A DNA stretch of 21,106 nucleotides from an uncultured Bifidobacterium sp. (lineage in GTDB: Bacteria > Actinomycetota > Actinomycetes > Actinomycetales > Bifidobacteriaceae). A program made the translations under genes and the position numbers. Shown here one piece after another: positions 16,578-21,106 of this stretch. Below the pieces are notes generated by a model. It had not been told where the DNA came from, made no database searches, and saw nothing but the letters and a program-made list of their open reading frames with translations. Positions within the stretch are counted from its first letter, which is position 1; every line of letters starts with the position of its first letter. The DNA lies in contig NZ_CAUEQY010000019.1 in NCBI RefSeq assembly GCF_959020145.1, positions 1-21,106 of the forward strand, read 5' to 3'.

Positions 16578-17855
16578 TCAAACCTGCACTTGTTCAAGCA
16601 AACCGGGCGAATCGTCGATGACGGTCACCGGAATGTACGCAAACAACGTCCAACTGCCGTCCTGCGCAGACGTGGTGAGCGTGCCCTGATACGATTCGAG
16701 CTGCTTCTTGAACGAGGCGAGCCCGTGGCCGCCCGGTAGTTCGTCATCGCGCTCGTCAGCTCCAGCCATGTCCTCTTTCATGGGATTGATTTGCGTGATT
16801 TCGATGGCATTCGGCCGGAGCATCACCGAAAGATCGACCTTGCTTCCCGGAGCGGCATGGCGTGCGATATTCGCATAGATCTCGCGCAGCAGATTATTGG
16901 CAAGTTCGGCGATTGCTTGCGATGCGCTCGGCTTGCCGCCCGCGCAGTGCCGGATGGACGTGATATTGAAGCCAAGCTTGCGCAAGCGACGATCGCCGTC
17001 ATCCAGTGTTGCTCGCAGCAGATTGGCCAACGCTTCGCCGTCGGCGTCGCCGGGGAGAGTGGTGGCGTCCATATTCAATTCGTCGATGACGCGATGCACG
17101 TTCGTCAATGCGGAAAGAATATATTCGTTGATTTGCCGCCAGTCTTCGGCATCGGCTGTTGTGGTTGCCGTAGTTGTGGTTGCGTTGGCAGGGTCAGCAG
17201 CGACGCCAGGGCCGCTAGAGTTGCCACCGATATGCCGTTGCGCCACAAACGACGCCGCTGACAAATCGCCCGTCACCGCATCGTGAATGGCATCGGCAAT
17301 GCGTGCGCGGCTTTCCAATTCCTGCAGACGATTCTTGTTCTGCGCCGCTTCGAAGCTTTTCTGCGTTGTTTTTTCGCTCCAACTCAACGTCCGACCAAGC
17401 AGTAGCACCATGGCATACATGCTGACCATGGCGACGGGGTTGGTATTTGGGTCAGGGGGGTCAATCAGCAGAATGTTAACAACGTAATATATGAGTAACG
17501 TTGCCACGATAATGGCATTAGTGCTGTATGCGAGCATGCCATAGGCGTAAAGCTGCGCGGGAAGAGAATTTCCCAAATGCGCGTAGGGAGTAAACAGATC
17601 GCCTATGGAGGCAATCACGAGAATCGCCACCGATGTACTTTTCAGAAACAGCGGAGACAGTACGAGCGCCGTAACCAGCATCGCAACCCATATCACGCCA
17701 AATATGTCGGTAGGAGGCTCGTAGCAAACGCCGTATATGGTCCATGCAAGCACGATCAGCATAATGGCGAAACGGATTGGATGCCACAGGTTCGGATGCT
17801 GCGTGCGCATACGGTTGCGCCACGCAATGTACTGAGTTGCGGGTTTAGAGCGCAT
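16578..17855 (-). CDS. Membrane sensor histidine kinase, NarL/HisKA_3 family
   Basis: The sensor of a two-component system. Seen: five or six membrane segments in the first 155 residues (about 28-45, 51-70, 74-90, 98-112, 114-132, 140-155) with hardly any extracellular domain, then a coiled helix leading to His191 in ARIADAIHDAVTGDL, the HisKA_3 phospho-acceptor region. The ATPase domain has an N-box-like EIYANIARHA and a G-box GGHGLASF. A Gly/Ala/Thr-rich insertion (about 210-238) with runs of Thr interrupts the region after the phospho-acceptor helix. Several membrane helices with short loops are typical of kinases that sense peptides or membrane-borne signals. The ATG overlaps the regulator stop by 11 nt, with GAGG close upstream. 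It is the third gene of the peptide-regulator-kinase cassette. Confidence 0.9.
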   Translation of the reverse strand: MRSKPATQYIAWRNRMRTQHPNLWHPIRFAIMLIVLAWTIYGVCYEPPTDIFGVIWVAMLVTALVLSPLFLKSTSVAILVIASIGDLFTPYAHLGNSLPAQLYAYGMLAYSTNAIIVATLLIYYVVNILLIDPPDPNTNPVAMVSMYAMVLLLGRTLSWSEKTTQKSFEAAQNKNRLQELESRARIADAIHDAVTGDLSAASFVAQRHIGGNSSGPGVAADPANATTTTATTTADAEDWRQINEYILSALTNVHRVIDELNMDATTLPGDADGEALANLLRATLDDGDRRLRKLGFNITSIRHCAGGKPSASQAIAELANNLLREIYANIARHAAPGSKVDLSVMLRPNAIEITQINPMKEDMAGADERDDELPGGHGLASFKKQLESYQGTLTTSAQDGSWTLFAYIPVTVIDDSPGLLEQVQV

Positions 17856-18504
17856 TGGACCTCACCCACAGTGCCACTGCCTGACGCGAGGTCTTGCAGT
17901 TGAGTTTTCTTAAAATACTTTGCATATGTTTGCGGATGGTGGCTTCGGAAATCCCCAAACGCTCGGCGATGTCCCGGTCAAGCATGCCCTCCGCGCACAA
18001 GGAAATAATCTGCTCCTCACGAACGGTAAGCGCGGGAGTGGTCTCAGCCTCCCTGCTGATACGCAGATTGGCCAACGCAGGCGGCTCAAATCCCTCCATC
18101 ACCTCGCCATTGCACATACGCATAATAATCTGCGCCAACTGGTCGGCATTCTCCTTACCAACCAACCCTTGCGCACCAGCCTCAACCAGCTTGTCCCGAT
18201 AACTATTGATGGAAAAACTGGTTGCACCGAGAATCGGCATGCGCTGGCCCATCAAACGCAACCGACGACACGTGGCGGGGCCTTGCAATCCCTCCATCGA
18301 CATATCGAGAATCAACAAACTGACATGGCCGTTCGCATCCTGGCAACGTTCTATCGCCTCACAGCCTGAAGTCGCCGTCCACACCACATACGCGGTCGGC
18401 ACTTTGCTGGCAATGACGGCACTGAGCGAATCCAGCGCTCGCGGATCATTGTCGACCAGCGCGATGCGGTGAATCTTGGGATGCTTTTCCCGCGTGGACA
18501 TCAT
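17845..18504 (-). CDS. NarL/LuxR-type response regulator
   Basis: The partner of the downstream kinase. With the start at 18504 it has 219 residues. Seen: a receiver domain with the acidic DND (18-20), phospho-acceptor Asp67 in LLILDMSMEG, the Thr/Ser switch in GATS (Thr95) and Lys117 in LVGKEN; then a LuxR-type helix-turn-helix (about 159-210) with LTVREEQIISL, ERLGISEATIRKHM and KLNCKTSRQA. The ATG at 18504 follows AAGGAAAG by a proper distance, and that ribosome site lies in the last codons of the secreted-peptide gene, whose stop is only 4 nt upstream. A longer in-frame extension to 18615 would overlap the peptide gene and has no ribosome site. It probably regulates its own operon and perhaps the divergent hydrolase. 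Confidence 0.93.
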   Translation of the reverse strand: MMSTREKHPKIHRIALVDNDPRALDSLSAVIASKVPTAYVVWTATSGCEAIERCQDANGHVSLLILDMSMEGLQGPATCRRLRLMGQRMPILGATSFSINSYRDKLVEAGAQGLVGKENADQLAQIIMRMCNGEVMEGFEPPALANLRISREAETTPALTVREEQIISLCAEGMLDRDIAERLGISEATIRKHMQSILRKLNCKTSRQAVALWVRSNAL

Positions 18505-18508
18505 GCGA

Positions 18509-18673
18509 TCACTTTCCTTTTCCGCACAGCCATTGCAGCCATGTTGGGCAGTTGGAATCTTGGGCAGCGGAGATATCACCGTTGTTGTCAACGGGAGTTG
18601 CCGCCGCGTACGCATACGTTGGTGTGCCGGTGAGAGACAGCGTTACCACCATCAGCAGTGAAACGAACTTCAT
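18509..18673 (-). CDS. Small predicted secreted peptide with two cysteines, first gene of the two-component operon
   Basis: A 54-residue product of unknown family. Seen: a signal peptide (Lys2, hydrophobic 3-15, a likely cut after A-Y-A at residue 23), an acidic Asp/Asn/Ser segment, then Cys42 and Cys50 bracketing PTWLQWL, and a basic GKGK end. The two cysteines could form a nine-residue disulphide loop. The stop lies 4 nt before the response regulator start, and its last codons carry that gene's ribosome site, so the ORF is physically tied to the regulator. The start is uncertain: GGAGG lies only 1 nt before the ATG, and a possible -10 box (TACTAT, 18685-18680) is placed so that the message might be leaderless. 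A GTG at 18742 would give 77 residues but has no ribosome site. The role as signal, cofactor or effector is inference. Confidence 0.65.
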   Translation of the reverse strand: MKFVSLLMVVTLSLTGTPTYAYAAATPVDNNGDISAAQDSNCPTWLQWLCGKGK

Positions 18674-18735
18674 ACCTCCATAGTATGCGAGGATGGCGCG
18701 CGGGGGTGACGATTCGGTTGTTCCGGTACGCCGTT

Positions 18736-18751
18736 GATGCACTGACGCATC
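18736..18751. promoter_or_regulatory. Inverted repeat in the divergent promoter region, candidate regulator site
   Basis: GATGC (18736-18740) and GCATC (18747-18751) form an inverted repeat with a 6-bp spacer. It lies in the 140-bp region between the start of the peptide gene (18673) and the divergent hydrolase (18814), 63-78 bp upstream of the peptide start. This is a fitting place for a dimeric NarL-type regulator, but the arms are short and the match could be chance. Confidence 0.3.
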
Positions 18752-18813
18752 GTTATACAGCGCGTATGCCTGTGCTTAGTTTCGTCTTGGCGCCGTTCGC
18801 CTAAGATGGAACC

Positions 18814-19884
18814 ATGACTATCACGCTCATCGACGAGGCGCGCTATGACGCCGAAATGGACGCTACGGTGCTGCCTGCGCTGCAGGCTTGCATGACGGAA
18901 GGTTGGATGGAACCGGCCACCGTCGATTGGGAAGGCAAGGCGTTGCCCAAGTTGGAGCGCCCCGGCCGGTTGCATTACTACCGCTACGACGCGCGCACAT
19001 TCGACGCGTTGCGCGAGGAAGGCGCTTCGGGCGTATTTCGTGGCACGATCGTCATTTCGCACGGATTCACCGAATTCGGACGCAAATACAGCGAAATGGT
19101 GTGGTACTTTCTGTTGGCCGGCTATTCGGTGTGCGTGTTCGAGCATCGCGGGCATGGCCATTCCGCGCACGATATGAGCAATCCAAGTTTGGTATGGATT
19201 GACGATTGGCGGCGATATGTGGCCGATTTCGCCACGTTTGCACAGACTGTGGGGCGTGAGGCGGCGGATGGTGGCCCAATGTACCTGTACTGCCATTCCA
19301 TGGGCGGCGGCATCGGCGCGGCTGTGCTGGAACGCTACCCGTCGCTGTTCGACAAGGCGGTCCTGTCCGCGCCGATGATCGCGCCGGTGGTCGGCATGCC
19401 GACGTGGGTCGCACGCATTGTGGTCGGCGTAATCTGCGGGCTTGGCTTCGGCAAATCACGCGTGTTCGGGCATACCGATTTCGACGGCAACCTCAATCTC
19501 GACGACTACGAGGGAGCCTCCGAGGCACGCATCCGCTGGTTCCACAAGCAACGTTTGGCGGACGTGACGTGCCAGACCAACGCGGCCACGTTCGATTGGG
19601 CAAACCAGGCGATGGCGCTTTCCCGAGCCGTGCTCAAACCCGACATGTGTGGAGCTATCGAAGCCCCGGTATTGCTATTCCAAGCCGGACGCGACGTGTG
19701 GGTGCTCAACGGACCACAAGATGACTTCGTCGAACGTGTGCGAGAAGGCGGCGGTTCCATCGAAAAAGTGCGATACAGCCAGTCATTGCACGAAATTTTC
19801 TCCATGCCGAATGCCGTGCTCGGACCATATCTCGACAAAATCCTCGATTTTTTGTCAGCGCCGAACGCAAGCTTGGCGGAATAA
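18814..19884 (+). CDS. Alpha/beta hydrolase, monoacylglycerol lipase / lysophospholipase type
   Basis: A 356-residue serine hydrolase probably acting on lysophospholipids, monoacylglycerols or other esters. Seen: oxyanion-loop motif SHGFTE (82-87), EHRGHGHS (110-117), nucleophile Ser162 in CHSMGG, probable Asp294 in AGRDVWV and His326 in SLHEIF. No signal peptide or membrane anchor is visible, so it is expected in the cytoplasm. The ribosome site is weak (GGA 3-4 nt before ATG), while TAAGAT ends 6 nt before the start codon, so a leaderless message is possible. It is divergent from the peptide/two-component operon and could share regulation with it. The substrate cannot be named. Confidence 0.87.
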   Translation: MTITLIDEARYDAEMDATVLPALQACMTEGWMEPATVDWEGKALPKLERPGRLHYYRYDARTFDALREEGASGVFRGTIVISHGFTEFGRKYSEMVWYFLLAGYSVCVFEHRGHGHSAHDMSNPSLVWIDDWRRYVADFATFAQTVGREAADGGPMYLYCHSMGGGIGAAVLERYPSLFDKAVLSAPMIAPVVGMPTWVARIVVGVICGLGFGKSRVFGHTDFDGNLNLDDYEGASEARIRWFHKQRLADVTCQTNAATFDWANQAMALSRAVLKPDMCGAIEAPVLLFQAGRDVWVLNGPQDDFVERVREGGGSIEKVRYSQSLHEIFSMPNAVLGPYLDKILDFLSAPNASLAE

Positions 19885-19905
19885 ATCTGTTTTGCATAAC
19901 TGACG

Positions 19906-19934
19906 TTTAATATGCGTACCGTGTGCGTTACAAT
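19906..19934 (+). promoter_or_regulatory. Possible promoter of the EamA transporter gene
   Basis: TTTAAT (19906-19911) and TACAAT (19929-19934) are spaced by 17 bp. The -10 is good and the -35 only fair. It would give a leader of about 40 nt including GAGG before the GTG start. The spacer from the hydrolase stop is 96 bp and has no visible terminator, so read-through is also possible. Confidence 0.4.
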
Positions 19935-19980
19935 CGCCGTGAATTTGCCGTGAAAGCCGTGGAGAGAGCGAGGACAGGCC

Positions 19981-20964
19981 GTGGCAAAGCAAACGTCGGG
20001 ACAGGCGTCGCAATCGCAGAAAACTTCCGAATCGCAAAAAACCGCGAAAAAAACTACGAAAAAAACGGAACATGTGCTGGAACAGACGCCGAAAAGCCTG
20101 CTCATCGGCACTGGCATGACATTGCTGGGCGGTGCCATGTGGGGCATGAACAGCACCGTGGCCAAACTGCTGATGCGCGACTACCAGCTGGATCCAATCT
20201 GGCTTTCCTGCGTACGCGCGCTATTCGCCAGCCTGATCTTCCTGGTCGGATCGGCCATCACCACACCGCAGAAACTCGCCGGAGCGGTCAAAGACGTCAA
20301 ATCGTATCCGAAATATCTGGTCACCACGCTGATATGCGTGCTTCTGGTGCAGGTCTCCTACCTGATGACCATCGACTGGACGAACTCCGGAACCGCCACC
20401 GTATTGCAGACGCTCAACCTGATCTTCGTGCTCGCCTGGGTATGCCTGCGCGGCAAACGACTGCCCCTCAAGCGTGAATTGGTCGGCGTGCTCCTGGCGT
20501 TCGCAGGCACGTTCCTCATCGCCACCGGCGGCAACTTCGCCTCGCTGTCGTTGCCATGGCAGGGGCTCGCATGGGGACTGGTCGACTCGGTGAGCACCGC
20601 GGCCATGTCCATCCTGCCGGTCGTGCTCATGCTCAAATGGGGCAACATGACCATCAACGGCATCACATTCCTCATGTCCGGACTCATCCTATGCCCGTTC
20701 GCGCAACCGTGGGCGAACATTCCCGCACTGGACGCGCGAGGCGTGCTCCTGCTGCTCTACACCATCGTATGCGGCACGTTCCTCGCGTTCTGGCTCTACA
20801 TGGCAGGCGTGATGCGCGTCGGCGCGGTGCGTGCCACCATGCTCGGCACCAGCGAACCGGTCATGGCCACCATCACCGCAGTGGCATGGGCCGGCGAAAC
20901 GTTCACCTTCACCGACCTGACCGGCTTCGCCATGATCATCATCATGGTCTTCCTCGTGCGCTGA
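19981..20964 (+). CDS. EamA/DMT family transporter
   Basis: A 327-residue drug/metabolite superfamily permease with about ten membrane segments in two EamA halves (about 41-180 and 193-325). The second half has the typical GTSEPVMATITAVAWAGE (289-306). The first 40 residues or so are a Lys/Thr/Ser/Gln-rich cytoplasmic tail absent from many relatives. The start is GTG at 19981, chosen because GAGG lies about 7 nt upstream and the first hydrophobic helix begins well inside. The cargo is unknown; the family exports or imports small metabolites, amino acids and the like. The stop is 21 bp before the right-hand repeat array. Confidence 0.87.
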   Translation: MAKQTSGQASQSQKTSESQKTAKKTTKKTEHVLEQTPKSLLIGTGMTLLGGAMWGMNSTVAKLLMRDYQLDPIWLSCVRALFASLIFLVGSAITTPQKLAGAVKDVKSYPKYLVTTLICVLLVQVSYLMTIDWTNSGTATVLQTLNLIFVLAWVCLRGKRLPLKRELVGVLLAFAGTFLIATGGNFASLSLPWQGLAWGLVDSVSTAAMSILPVVLMLKWGNMTINGITFLMSGLILCPFAQPWANIPALDARGVLLLLYTIVCGTFLAFWLYMAGVMRVGAVRATMLGTSEPVMATITAVAWAGETFTFTDLTGFAMIIIMVFLVR

Positions 20965-20985
20965 CCGCTCGCCATAGCCATAAAC

Positions 20986-21106
20986 TGTCCGATTCTGGAG
21001 AATCGGACATCCAGAACGCAAAACCCATACCTTAGTTGTCCGATTCACCAGAAACGGACAACTAAACAGGTAAAACTGCCCCACAGTTGTCCGTTTCTCC
21101 AGAATC
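20986..21106. repeat. Three tandem 51-bp palindromic repeat units at the right edge
   Basis: Copy 3 (20986-21009) is a perfect palindrome with arms TGTCCGATTCT and AGAATCGGACA. Copy 4 (21034-21063) has 13-bp arms with one mismatch. Copy 5 begins at 21085 and is cut by the window edge. The TGT of the copies starts at 20986, 21037 and 21088, an exact 51-bp period. The linkers share an AAAA core and a final AGT. The unit is the same as that at 1-102. The hairpins directly follow the transporter gene and may limit read-through or protect its 3' end. Confidence 0.88.

Noticed and set aside
15557..16597. Minus-strand open frame opposite the end of the S9 peptidase
   Set aside because: It lies antisense to the catalytic domain, whose triad is intact, and shows no family features.
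18505..18615. N-terminal extension of the response regulator upstream of 18504
   Set aside because: The extension overlaps the peptide gene in another frame, resembles no receiver domain and has no ribosome site, whereas 18504 follows AAGGAAAG.
1..21106. A CRISPR array formed by the 51-bp periodic palindromes at the window edges
   Set aside because: The linkers resemble one another (AAAA core, final AGT) instead of being unique spacers, some copies lie inside a gene, and no cas gene is present.

Overview
The window comes from a high-GC Gram-positive chromosome and fits a member of the Bifidobacteriaceae (probably Bifidobacterium). The main reason is the actinobacterial growth and division locus that fills its middle. 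Its gene set and order (fhaA, fhaB, pstP, rodA, pbpA, pknA, pknB, then trpG and crgA) match the block near the replication origin in mycobacteria and relatives. Genus and species are inferred from gene content and protein style, not from a database search.

Layout. Positions 1-1019 hold the 3' part of a THUMP-like SAM methyltransferase whose visible N-terminal end is built from two copies of a 51-bp palindromic repeat. crgA (minus strand, ending in a strong terminator) converges on it. Divergent from crgA is a plus-strand pair, a DUF881 membrane protein and a class E sortase, followed by the glutamine amidotransferase trpG/pabA. A perfect 15-bp-stem hairpin separates trpG from the convergent kinase operon. 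That operon runs right to left from a recognisable promoter near 13.72 kb: fhaA-fhaB-pstP-rodA-pbpA-pknA-pknB. From fhaB to pknB every junction is a 4-nt ATGA or GTGA overlap. Two Ser/Thr kinases, their PP2C phosphatase, two phosphothreonine-reading FHA proteins, a SEDS polymerase and its partner penicillin-binding protein together form a phospho-regulated peptidoglycan elongation/division module.

Divergent from fhaA is a large cytoplasmic S9 (DPP-IV-like) peptidase. A 289-bp spacer with a C9A9 homopolymer tract and short repeats separates it from a minus-strand three-gene cassette. In transcription order the cassette is a 54-residue predicted secreted peptide with two cysteines, a NarL-type response regulator (4 nt after the peptide stop) and a membrane histidine kinase (11-nt overlap). 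This looks like a peptide-linked two-component system and is the best candidate for something undescribed. To its right lie a plus-strand serine hydrolase (monoacylglycerol lipase/lysophospholipase type) and an EamA/DMT transporter with a GTG start.

The window ends in three further copies of the 51-bp palindromic repeat seen at its start. The period is exactly 51 bp (17 codons) in both places, so the unit can lie in frame inside a gene. In the right-hand array an arm of one copy pairs perfectly with an arm of the next. No tRNA, rRNA, insertion sequence, prophage or CRISPR array was found. No stretch longer than 300 bases lacks a gene.
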